In this document: in pieces, positions 1-6,171 of the stretch
Layout: the number at the start of each line of letters is the position of its first letter
Numbering within the stretch: position 1 is the stretch's first letter
Assembly (NCBI GenBank): GCA_019115425.1
Contig: DXDO01000045.1
Coordinates: forward strand, 1 to 14,716
Direction of reading: 5' to 3'
DNA from: Candidatus Agathobaculum merdigallinarum
GTDB taxonomy: Bacteria; Bacillota; Clostridia; Oscillospirales; Butyricicoccaceae
DNA: 14,716 bases
Translations under genes and position numbers: made by a program
The notes under the pieces: generated by a model
Told to the model about the DNA's origin: nothing
The model's database searches: none
The model's input: only the letters and a program-made list of their open reading frames with translations

Positions 1-72
1 GCTATCTCCGTGATCAAAATCTTCTACCCAGCTGTGTCCAACTTGTTATTGCAATTTGCGGCTGCAATTTCC
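1..72. other. No supportable gene
   Basis: I see no gene here. Two forward frames are open from the window edge, but they run straight through the terminator hairpin that follows, and the translations look like no family I know. The stretch may be the 3' untranslated end of a gene outside the window. Confidence 0.4.
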
Positions 73-105
73 ATAAAAACCCGCGACATGCGCGTGGGTT
101 TTTAT
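73..105. terminator. Bidirectional intrinsic terminator
   Basis: The arms AAAAACCC (75-82) and GGGTTTTT (96-103) pair perfectly and are extended inward by three pairs, one of them G-T, around a short loop. The A-run on one side and T-run on the other allow termination in either direction. It probably ends an unseen gene to the left. Confidence 0.75.
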
Positions 106-110
106 ACAAG

Positions 111-217
111 CCGCTGTCAAGTGTGCCTGTAAGGCGCGCGCAGACAGCGGAATTTTCGATCGGAAGCGTGGTTCCGATCGAGAGGCTGTTCGAAAAACTG
201 TGTTTTTCGACAGCCTC
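111..217. repeat. Cluster of three palindromes
   Basis: Three separate stem-loops follow one another. CCGCTGTC (111-118) pairs with GACAGCGG (143-150) around an inner GCCT/AGGC stem. CGATCGGAA (157-165) pairs perfectly with 172-180 around a six-base loop. GAGGCTGT plus CGAAAAA (182-197, with one bulged T) pairs with 203-217, giving 15 base pairs. The stems share no sequence with each other, so this is not a tandem repeat. Function unknown; they lie just upstream of the promoter at 234-261. Confidence 0.6.
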
Positions 218-233
218 CAGCATAACTATATGC

Positions 234-261
234 TTGACTTTCCGGGGAAATCCGCTATAAT
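234..261 (+). promoter_or_regulatory. Sigma-A promoter of the radical SAM/transporter operon
   Basis: TTGACT (234-239) and TATAAT (256-261) are separated by 16 bases. Transcription should start near 268, leaving a leader of roughly 300 nt before the GTG start codon at 575. Confidence 0.75.
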
Positions 262-267
262 GGAAAA

Positions 268-556
268 GCAATTCAAGAGCAGACAGTTCGGAACCATCCT
301 GTCTATAAACAAAACTACGGGAAAGACTTCGATTGAAACGGCTGTTTCAATCGAGGTGGGCTGTGCCGCGCCAAAGCGCGGACAAAGCCTGGGCGCGATC
401 TTTGCGCGCCGCTTTGCGGCACACAAAATCGCGTACTGGTATCAAAAATCAGGCGCATGTCCTGATTTTTGATGGACATTGCAGCGCAATGTCCTGTTTT
501 ACGCGCGCCAAAGCGCGGTTTGGATGGTGTACCGGTTGGTACGCCTTATTTTTTTG
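268..556 (+). promoter_or_regulatory. Long structured leader, candidate attenuator or riboswitch
   Basis: The leader contains consecutive stem-loops: 281-304 (AGACAG/CTGTCT), 330-353 (ten perfect pairs, loop GGCT), 362-423 (13 pairs with a three-base bulge, enclosing a second stem at 392-410), 441-473 (13 perfect pairs), 474-494 (nine perfect pairs) and 508-523. An identical 15-mer, CGCGCCAAAGCGCGG, occurs at 367-381 and 504-518. The last element is an intrinsic terminator directly before the ribosome binding site. That layout is typical of transcriptional attenuation. I recognise no known riboswitch consensus, including preQ1-I. It could instead be a palindromic repeat island inserted into the 5' UTR. 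Confidence 0.5.
526..556 (+). terminator. Leader terminator ahead of the radical SAM gene
   Basis: GGTGTACC (526-533) pairs with GGTACGCC (538-545), including one G-T pair, around a GGTT loop. It is followed by TTATTTTTTT. The run of T ends only a few bases before the GGAGG ribosome binding site (563-567), so the hairpin lies downstream of the promoter and upstream of the gene, as an attenuator would. Confidence 0.7.
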
Positions 557-574
557 CAACATGGAGGAACAACA

Positions 575-1294
575 GTGGAGCTGACCCGCTATTCGGTGAT
601 TCAGGACAAAAACCCACGCGAAATCGTGCTGCTGCGCGGCCGTGGCTGCGCATGGAAGCGCTGCAAATTCTGCGACTATCATCTGGATGCGTCGCGCGAC
701 GAGCAGGACAACCTGCGGATCAACCGTGAAGCGCTCGCTCAGGTGACCGGTGTGTACGGCCGGCTGGAGGCGATCAACTCCGGCTCGTTCGCTGAGCTGG
801 ACGAGTCCACCATCCGCGAGATCGAGCGCGTGTGCCGCGAAAAACACATCCGCGACCTGCACATCGAAAGCCACTGGATCTTCCGCAAGACCATCCCCGC
901 GCTGCGGAAGCGGTTCGCGGCGCAGGGGGTCACGCTGCACGTCAAGATCGGCGTGGAGACCTTTGACGCGGACTACCGCGAGCGTGTGCTCGACAAAGGC
1001 ATCGACGAGACCGATCCCGCGAAGATCGCGGAGCAGTTCGACGACTGCTGCCTGCTGTTCGGCCTTGCCGGACAAACCGCGGAAGGCATGACACGCGACA
1101 TCGAGACCGGCCTTACGCATTTCGACCGCGTCTGCGTCAACATCATGGTTCCAAACTCCACCGAGGTCAAGCCGGACGACAGCGTCCGCGCTGCCTTCAT
1201 CCGCGCGGTGTATCCTATCTATAAGGATGACCCGCGCGTGGATATCCTGCTTGAGAACACAGATTTTGGCGTAGGAGAACTGGAAAATGAATGA
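575..1294 (+). CDS. Small radical SAM protein, candidate queuosine-salvage lyase (QueL-like)
   Basis: This is a 239-residue protein. GTG at 575 is preferred because GGAGG sits at 563-567, seven bases upstream; the in-frame ATG at 479 lies inside a leader hairpin with no binding site. Near the N-terminus C25, C30 and C33 form a CX4CX2C motif followed by an aromatic-rich DYH, suited to a [4Fe-4S]/SAM cluster but with one residue more than the usual CX3CX2C spacing. The rest is compact and fits a partial TIM barrel, including an FGLAGQT segment near residues 165-171 that may contact SAM. It overlaps the next gene, a queuosine-precursor transporter, by eight bases. A role as the radical SAM lyase releasing queuine from queuosine derivatives (QueL in Clostridioides difficile) is inferred from size and neighbour, not proven; a generic radical SAM enzyme is the safe call. 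Confidence 0.85.
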   Translation: MELTRYSVIQDKNPREIVLLRGRGCAWKRCKFCDYHLDASRDEQDNLRINREALAQVTGVYGRLEAINSGSFAELDESTIREIERVCREKHIRDLHIESHWIFRKTIPALRKRFAAQGVTLHVKIGVETFDADYRERVLDKGIDETDPAKIAEQFDDCCLLFGLAGQTAEGMTRDIETGLTHFDRVCVNIMVPNSTEVKPDDSVRAAFIRAVYPIYKDDPRVDILLENTDFGVGELENE

Positions 1295-2000
1295 ATTATT
1301 ACTGATCGGCTCGCTCGTTGTACTGTACGGGGCGGTGCTTTTATGGTTTTACCTGTTCGGCACGGGCGGCCTGATGGCGTTTACCGTGTTTGCGACCATT
1401 GCTGCGAACATCGAGGTCATGATTTTGGTGGATGCGTTCGGCATGGAGATGACGCTGGGCAACATCCTGTTCGCGACCACCTTTCTGGTCACCGATATTT
1501 TGAGCGAGGTCGCGGGCAAAAAGGAAGCGCAGAAAGCGGTCTGGGCGGGCATCGCGGCAAACGTGCTGTTTATCATCGTGTCGCAGTCCTGGCTGCTCTA
1601 TGTGCCGTCCGCGAACGACTGGGTCATGCCGTCGATGGAGGCGGTGTTCTCCAACACCCCGCGCATGATGCTGTCCTCGCTGGCGGTCTATGTGATCGCG
1701 CAGAATTTCGACGTATGGCTGTATCACAAATGGTGGGCGCTGACCGAAAAACGCACCGGCGACCACCGCGCCTTTCTCTGGCTGCGCAATAACGGCTCAA
1801 CGCTGATCTCCCAGCTGCTCAACACCGTGTTGTTCACCGCTTTCGCGTTTTACGGCACCTATGACTGGGCGACGCTTTTATCTGTTGCGTTTTCCAGCTA
1901 TGTGATCTTTATTTTCACCTCGCTGCTGGATACGCCGTTCGTGTACGCCGCGCGCCGGCTGCACGAGCGGAAAAAGGTACCTCCCTCCAATCTGTCGTGA
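1287..2000 (+). CDS. yhhQ: Queuosine precursor transporter (YhhQ/VUT family, COG1738)
   Basis: This is a 237-residue integral membrane protein with about six to seven hydrophobic helices (around residues 4-24, 30-50, 57-75, 84-104, 127-143, 175-190 and 196-217). Family signatures are visible: DILSEVAGKKEA (70-81), QNFDVWLYHKW (139-149) and RNNGSTLISQ (167-176). Members import queuosine precursors such as preQ0, preQ1 or queuine across the cytoplasmic membrane for tRNA modification. The ATG at 1287 follows AGGAG (1273-1277) and overlaps the upstream radical SAM gene by eight bases, so the two are translationally coupled. The length is normal for the family. The exact substrate (base or nucleoside) cannot be read from sequence; the radical SAM partner favours salvage of queuine or queuosine. 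Confidence 0.9.
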   Translation: MNELLLIGSLVVLYGAVLLWFYLFGTGGLMAFTVFATIAANIEVMILVDAFGMEMTLGNILFATTFLVTDILSEVAGKKEAQKAVWAGIAANVLFIIVSQSWLLYVPSANDWVMPSMEAVFSNTPRMMLSSLAVYVIAQNFDVWLYHKWWALTEKRTGDHRAFLWLRNNGSTLISQLLNTVLFTAFAFYGTYDWATLLSVAFSSYVIFIFTSLLDTPFVYAARRLHERKKVPPSNLS

Positions 2001-2012
2001 TCCACAGAACGC

Positions 2013-2056
2013 AAATCCCCCCTTTCCGGTTCATCACCGGCAGGGGGGATTTTTTT
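2013..2056 (+). terminator. Intrinsic terminator of the queuosine-type operon
   Basis: AAATCCCCCC (2013-2022) pairs with GGGGGGATTT (2043-2052) around an inner CCGGT/ACCGG stem, and the arm continues into a T-run. It lies 12 bases after the transporter stop codon and separates this operon from the recombinase gene. Confidence 0.9.
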
Positions 2057-2130
2057 CAGCCGTAAAATTGCCCATTTTAGTACAATAATCACAGGATATC
2101 TACCCGAGTAAAGGAATGGAGGGAGTATAT

Positions 2131-2733
2131 ATGGGAAGCACTTACGGCTATATTCGGGTATCGAGCACCGACCAGAACGAGGAACGGCAGCGTATCGCCC
2201 TGCGCGGCAGAGGCGTACCCGAGAGCTGCATTTATATGGACAAGCAATCCGGCAAGGACTTCAACCGCCCGAAATACAAAAGGCTCCTGAAAAAACTAAA
2301 GCCGGGCGACCTGCTCTATATTCAGAGCATCGACCGGCTGGGACGCAATTATAAAGAGATACAGCGCCAGTGGCAGGCGCTGACGCAGGAAATCGGCGTG
2401 GATATCTGCGTGCTGGATATGCCGCTGCTCGACACGCGGCAGGGAAAGGACCTGATGGGAACGTTCATCGCCGACCTTGTGCTGCAGATCCTGTCCTTTG
2501 TAGCGGAAAACGAGCGCATAAACATCCGCAAGCGGCAGGCTGAAGGCATCGCGGCGGCAAGGGCGCGCGGAGTAAAATTCGGCAGGCCGCCCAGAACCCT
2601 GCCGGAAAACTTCTATGCGGTGCATCAGGCATGGCGCGGCAAAAAAATACCGCTGAAACAGGCGGCGAAAGCCTGCGGGATGCCGCCCAGCACGTTTTAT
2701 GCCAAGGCGGTTCGGTTTGAGAAGAATACTTAA
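2131..2733 (+). CDS. Small serine recombinase (resolvase/invertase family), probable DNA invertase
   Basis: This is a 200-residue protein, the usual length of Hin/Gin/Tn3-type small serine recombinases. ATG at 2131 is chosen because GGAGGG (2118-2123) lies seven bases upstream; an in-frame ATG at 2116 has weaker spacing. The catalytic domain starts with YIRVSSTDQ (7-15), placing the nucleophile at S11 with R9 beside it. SIDRLGR (66-72) carries the conserved active-site arginines R69 and R72. A long E-helix follows (about 115-145), then the linker GVKFGRPP (147-154) and a C-terminal helix-turn-helix (about 173-192, IPLKQAAKACGMPPSTFYAK) for DNA binding. Eighteen bases past the stop codon begins a perfect inverted repeat enclosing an AT-rich segment in front of a surface-protein gene, so inversion of that segment is the likely job. 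A transposon resolvase is the alternative, but no transposase is nearby. Confidence 0.92.
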   Translation: MGSTYGYIRVSSTDQNEERQRIALRGRGVPESCIYMDKQSGKDFNRPKYKRLLKKLKPGDLLYIQSIDRLGRNYKEIQRQWQALTQEIGVDICVLDMPLLDTRQGKDLMGTFIADLVLQILSFVAENERINIRKRQAEGIAAARARGVKFGRPPRTLPENFYAVHQAWRGKKIPLKQAAKACGMPPSTFYAKAVRFEKNT

Positions 2734-2751
2734 AACTGGTAAAAATCCCGA

Positions 2752-2770
2752 AAAGTGTACTTTTTTGAAT
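2752..2770 (+). repeat. Left inverted repeat / recombinase site
   Basis: GTGTACTTTTTTGAAT (2755-2770) is the exact reverse complement of 2861-2876. Within it AAAAGT (2751-2756), a GT core (2757-2758) and ACTTTT (2759-2764) form an inverted half-site pair around an asymmetric dinucleotide, the standard architecture of a serine-invertase crossover site. Weaker dyad symmetry extends to 2741-2774. Confidence 0.8.
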
Positions 2771-2772
2771 TT

Positions 2773-2801
2773 TTGCAAGGATAAGTACCCATATAAATAA
2801 T
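2773..2801 (+). promoter_or_regulatory. Candidate promoter inside the invertible segment
   Basis: TTGCAA (2773-2778) and AATAAT (2796-2801) lie 17 bases apart and point toward the surface-protein gene in this orientation. On the other strand TTAAAA (2825-2820) and TATTAT (2802-2797), also 17 apart, point the other way. Neither is strong, so I cannot say whether the sequenced orientation is ON or OFF. Confidence 0.35.
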
Positions 2802-2860
2802 ACTACCAAAAGTTAGTTTTTTTAAGCATTTCCAGAAACTTTATGTTGCTGTATTTTGCT

Positions 2861-2879
2861 ATTCAAAAAAGTACACCTT
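2861..2879 (-). repeat. Right inverted repeat / recombinase site
   Basis: ATTCAAAAAAGTACAC (2861-2876) matches the left repeat in inverse orientation. The half-site AAAAGT (2867-2872) and the core AC (2873-2874, GT on the minus strand) are kept. The outer half-site reads ACCTTA instead of ACTTTT, so this site is less symmetrical than the left one. Confidence 0.8.
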
Positions 2880-2887
2880 AGTAAATT

Positions 2888-2952
2888 ATGGAGGAGGTGG
2901 ATTTGTAACCCCTTGCAAAACCACAAATCCTAATTTTGTACAAAAGGAGAGG
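2888..2952 (+). promoter_or_regulatory. Surface-protein mRNA leader with an orphan Shine-Dalgarno and hairpin
   Basis: GGAGGAGGTGG (2890-2900) is a near-perfect anti-16S match with no usable start codon at the right distance. Its 3' end forms a stem, GGATTTGT (2899-2906) with ACAAATCC (2923-2930). A 12-bp palindrome TTTTGTACAAAA (2934-2945) follows, then the true binding site GGAGAGG (2946-2952), seven bases before the ATG at 2960. The orphan site resembles the STAB-SD elements that bind ribosomes and stabilise some Bacillus mRNAs; that role is inference. Confidence 0.45.
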
Positions 2953-2959
2953 ATATAAG

Positions 2960-5900
2960 ATGAAGAAGAGATTGTTGTCGGCACTGATGGCTGCATCCAT
3001 GGTGCTGACAATGGTTCCCCCTGCGTTTGCAGCGGACCCTTCTAACACGGACATTACCGATGCCCAGTCCCTTCAAAATGCGCTTGACGCGGCAGGAGAG
3101 GGCGGATGGGTCGAGGTAACGACCGAACTCAATCTGGGCGACACAGAGGTAACCGTTCCGGCAGGCGTCGGCCTGGATGCAGGCGATTACCTGATTACCG
3201 GCAAGGTAAAGGCTCAGGCAGGCTCTTCGGTGTATGTGGTGACGGACGATACCCAGTACATCATCGGTGAGAATACGCTGAACCTCACCAGCGGTACGGC
3301 AACTGTCGATTTCGCCCAAGAAGGCACCACTACAACGATCGACGCAGGCGCAACAGCTGAGATTGTCGGTTCTTTCATGAATAATGCCGGCAAAGGCGAC
3401 GAGACTTACCGTCTGCCGAAAGCTGACCAGCTGATTGTCAACGGCGATCTGGCCGTAAAACACGACATGACAGCCGTCGGTAAGCTGACCGTCAACGGCA
3501 GCGTGAACGTCGAGAACGGCAATTCGCTTACCCTGAAGAAAATGGAAACCGAAGACGATACCGTCCGAATGGACGTAGCGGAGAGCGGCAGCGTAACCGT
3601 GAAGAACGGTGCAACGCTCGATGTCGGTGGCTATTATGCACAGGGCAAGGTCACTGCTGAAGCGGGCGCGACCGTTGAGGTATGGGATATCACCCAGTGG
3701 GTCGAAGACGAGCACCAGATGATTGGTCAGAATTCCCTGAATGTCAACGCGGGCTCCGTTGAAGTGAATTTCGGAGAGACTGCGACGACCACGACGATCA
3801 CCAAGGACTCCGAAGCCACTATTGCAGGATCTTTCATGGATGACAACAGCAAGAATGCCTATCGAATCCCGAAGGCTGACCAGATGATTGTCGATGGCAA
3901 GCTGAACGTTTCCTATCCGATGGAAGTTTCCGGCACGGTTGCAGTCAACGGTGAGACTGTCATCGCTAACGGTGGTTCGCTGGAGCTTGTTCGGCTGCTC
4001 AGCGGCAGCCACGCGGGTACCCTGACGATCGCGGGCGCCGCGCAGCTTCTGGTTCAGATCGGCGCAACGCTGAAGGGCACCAATGGCACAGTGAACGGCG
4101 CTATCCATAAGGAATCCGGCGCAACGGTCGAGGTTCCGGAGGATGTTGACGTTTACGAAATTTTCACCGTCACCTTTGATGCGAACGAGGGCACGTTTGC
4201 GGATGGTACGGCCACGAAGAGCGCCAATACCGACTGGGATGGCCGTCTTGACATCAGCACGGTTGAGCAGCCGACCCGCATGAACTATGCTTTTGACGGC
4301 TGGCAGAATGGCAGCGACATCCTCGGCTCTGGTATTTACACCTTCACCGCTGATACCACTCTGACAGCAGTCTGGAGCGAGACCGAGGGCGATGAGGCCA
4401 CGGTAGCTCATCCGGCTCCTCCGGCAGTCGCTGAGCCGGAACTTCCTCCCGACGCAAGCGAGGAAGTAAAGAACACGGCTAATGCTGTGAAGGAGGAGCT
4501 GGCCAAGGCGGATTCTCTGGTAGACGCAAGCTCGCTGACTGACGCGGCCAAGAGTGTGGCAGAGAACAACACGGTCACCGTAGAAGACGGCAAAGCTGCG
4601 CTGGTGGAAAACGGCGTAACCGTAACCGATGGTGATACCGTAACCATCGTCGTACAGCCCTACATGGACATTGCCATTTCGAACGTGACGATCGAGGGTG
4701 ACGGCAGCAAGACCCTCACGCTGGACATTACCCCGATGTACCGCACGGTAGCGACCACGAACGCAAATGATATTGAGCTGGGCACAAACGCAGTACAGCT
4801 CGACAATGCGACACTCGCAATCAGCAAACCGGTTGTAATGACCATCCCGCTGCCGGCTGACTACACAACAGAAACGACCCTTTATGTAGACCATGTGAAG
4901 GGCGACATCACTTATGTGTATACCGGCACTGTGGAGAGTGACGTTCTGACGTTTACCAATCCCCATGGTTTCAGCCAGTTCACCATCACCAGCGTGGCGC
5001 CTGTAGCAACGATTGATGGCGTAGGCTTCACCTCCCTGCGGGGCGCCGTGGATGATGTTAAGGAAGGCCAGACCATTGTCCTGATGGCAGACAACCTCAG
5101 CGCAGTCGTCGGCCGCGAGGTATCTTTCAAGGTGGATATGAACGGTCATACCGGCTTGGACCTGACCGCTGATTCCGGCTATTCCATGAGCGTGTCGCAG
5201 GACGGCGATATCTGGAGCTACACCTTCACCCGCACCGGCGGCGGCTCCTCCTCCGGCGGTGGCGGCGGCTCCAGCTCCGGCACGAACGCGGTCAGCGTAG
5301 CGGCTGCTGAAAACGGCAGCGTGTCCGTCAGCCCGCGCAACGCTTCCGAGGGCGCGACCGTGACCATCACCGTTACGCCGGACGCCGGCTACGAGCTGGA
5401 CACCCTGACCGTGACCGATGCGGACGGCAACAACGTTTCCCTCACCAGAGAGAGCGCTACCCGTTATACCTTCACCATGCCTGACTCCAAGGTAACGGTT
5501 AAGGCAACCTTTACCGAAATCACCGAGCAGCCGGCGGACCTGCCGTTTGGCGATATCGCTTCTTCGGCCTGGTATGCAGAGGCTGTGCGCTATGTGTACG
5601 AGAACGGCATGATGAACGGCACCTCGGCCAACACCTTCAGCCCGAACGCCACCACCAACCGTGCGATGATCGTGACCATCCTGCACCGTCTGGAGAACGA
5701 GCCTGCGGCTTCGGCTTCCGGCTTTATGGATGTTGCGGCGGGTTCGTACTACGCGGACGCGGTCGCATGGGCGGCGGCTAACGGCATTGTCAACGGCGTC
5801 AGCGAGACCAGCTTTGCGCCGAACGCTCCGGTTACCCGCGAGCAGCTGGCGGCGATCCTGTATCGCTACGCGCAGCTGAAGGGCTATGATGTGACGGCGT

Positions 5901-6088
5901 CCGGCAGCCTGAACGGCTATGCCGACGCTTCCCAGACCAGCTCTTACGCGGTCGCTGCAATGCAGTGGGCGAACGCGGAGGGCCTGATCTCCGGCATCAG
6001 CAGCACCGTGCTCGATCCGCAGGGCAGCGCGACCCGCGCGCAGGTAGCCACCATTCTGATGCGCTTCTGCGAAAACATCGCGCAGTAA
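2960..6088 (+). CDS. Secreted SLH-domain surface protein with InlB-type repeats, probably phase-variable
   Basis: This is a 1042-residue exported protein. ATG at 2960 follows GGAGAGG and opens a signal peptide (1-24 or 25, MKKRL, a hydrophobic core, then AFA-A). Residues about 76-370 hold two diverged copies of a beta-rich unit of about 150 residues; each contains GKV, a TTTTI stretch, GSFM and PKADQ(L/M)IV, the last pair 453 bases apart. An InlB/Listeria-Bacteroides repeat follows (about 404-472, from VTFDANEGTF to TAVW), then a Pro/Ala/Glu helical spacer and more beta-rich sequence ending in an HGFSQFTI segment. A Gly/Ser linker (about 759-776) leads to a divergent InlB-like domain (about 778-855). 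Three SLH domains (starting near 863, 922 and 987) reach the C-terminus and should anchor it to secondary cell-wall polymer. No enzymatic motif is visible; adhesion or surface-layer display is likely. The upstream invertible segment suggests ON/OFF expression. Confidence 0.92.
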   Translation: MKKRLLSALMAASMVLTMVPPAFAADPSNTDITDAQSLQNALDAAGEGGWVEVTTELNLGDTEVTVPAGVGLDAGDYLITGKVKAQAGSSVYVVTDDTQYIIGENTLNLTSGTATVDFAQEGTTTTIDAGATAEIVGSFMNNAGKGDETYRLPKADQLIVNGDLAVKHDMTAVGKLTVNGSVNVENGNSLTLKKMETEDDTVRMDVAESGSVTVKNGATLDVGGYYAQGKVTAEAGATVEVWDITQWVEDEHQMIGQNSLNVNAGSVEVNFGETATTTTITKDSEATIAGSFMDDNSKNAYRIPKADQMIVDGKLNVSYPMEVSGTVAVNGETVIANGGSLELVRLLSGSHAGTLTIAGAAQLLVQIGATLKGTNGTVNGAIHKESGATVEVPEDVDVYEIFTVTFDANEGTFADGTATKSANTDWDGRLDISTVEQPTRMNYAFDGWQNGSDILGSGIYTFTADTTLTAVWSETEGDEATVAHPAPPAVAEPELPPDASEEVKNTANAVKEELAKADSLVDASSLTDAAKSVAENNTVTVEDGKAALVENGVTVTDGDTVTIVVQPYMDIAISNVTIEGDGSKTLTLDITPMYRTVATTNANDIELGTNAVQLDNATLAISKPVVMTIPLPADYTTETTLYVDHVKGDITYVYTGTVESDVLTFTNPHGFSQFTITSVAPVATIDGVGFTSLRGAVDDVKEGQTIVLMADNLSAVVGREVSFKVDMNGHTGLDLTADSGYSMSVSQDGDIWSYTFTRTGGGSSSGGGGGSSSGTNAVSVAAAENGSVSVSPRNASEGATVTITVTPDAGYELDTLTVTDADGNNVSLTRESATRYTFTMPDSKVTVKATFTEITEQPADLPFGDIASSAWYAEAVRYVYENGMMNGTSANTFSPNATTNRAMIVTILHRLENEPAASASGFMDVAAGSYYADAVAWAAANGIVNGVSETSFAPNAPVTREQLAAILYRYAQLKGYDVTASGSLNGYADASQTSSYAVAAMQWANAEGLISGISSTVLDPQGSATRAQVATILMRFCENIAQ

Positions 6089-6128
6089 AATAATGAGCAA
6101 GGATTTTTACCTGAATATCCCCGAACGC

Positions 6129-6171
6129 AAAAGGGACGGCTGGTTCACAATGTGAACCGGCCGTCCCTTTT
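6129..6171. terminator. Bidirectional terminator between the surface-protein gene and recX
   Basis: AAAAGGGACGGC (6129-6140) pairs with GCCGTCCCTTTT (6160-6171) around an inner GGTTCAC/GTGAACC stem. The genes converge, and the flanking A- and T-runs let one hairpin serve both. Its right arm overlaps the recX stop codon. Confidence 0.9.

Larger units (their letters stand above)
2752..2879. other. Predicted invertible DNA segment (phase-variation switch)
   Basis: The segment is bounded by a 16-bp perfect inverted repeat (18 of 19 if extended outward). It sits between the serine recombinase gene and the surface-protein gene. The stretch 2761-2880 has 31 G/C in 120 bases (26%), against GC-rich neighbours. 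Promoter-like hexamers occur on both strands inside it. No coding sequence lies within. Recombination between the two sites would invert about 114-116 bp and so turn any internal promoter toward or away from the surface-protein gene. That inversion happens is an inference from layout. Confidence 0.75.

Noticed and set aside
73..556. CRISPR array suggested by regularly placed hairpins
   Set aside because: The stems differ in sequence and spacing, so there is no repeat/spacer structure, and no cas gene is nearby.
262..562. preQ1-I riboswitch before the queuosine-type operon
   Set aside because: I could not find the short stem with an A-rich tail and pseudoknot typical of class I. Other classes cannot be judged by eye and are left open.
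479..574. Longer N-terminus for the radical SAM protein starting at ATG 479
   Set aside because: That ATG lies in a leader hairpin without a ribosome site, and the extension would be read through the intrinsic terminator at 526-556. GTG 575 has GGAGG seven bases upstream.
2076..2090. Possible third recombinase site upstream of the recombinase gene (AGTACA at 2079-2084)
   Set aside because: Only six bases match the inverted-repeat core and neither flanking half-site is kept.
2116..2130. Alternative start of the serine recombinase at ATG 2116
   Set aside because: ATG 2131 has GGAGGG at ideal spacing and puts the catalytic serine at the usual position 11.
2752..2879. Inverted repeat read as terminal repeats of an insertion sequence remnant
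   Set aside because: Only 90 bases lie between the repeats, with no transposase fragment or target duplication; adjacency to an intact serine recombinase and the half-site/core layout fit an inversion switch better.
2888..2908. Six-codon leader peptide (MEEVDL) before the surface-protein gene
   Set aside because: There is no Shine-Dalgarno upstream, and the GAGGAGGTGG codons are better explained as a ribosome-binding sequence themselves.
2930..6100. A 1056-codon minus-strand reading frame covering the entire surface-protein gene
   Set aside because: It is antisense to a gene with a signal peptide, recognisable repeats and SLH domains. Its translation is Arg/His/Gly/Val-rich without domains, and it lacks a ribosome site; it follows from the codon bias of the real gene.
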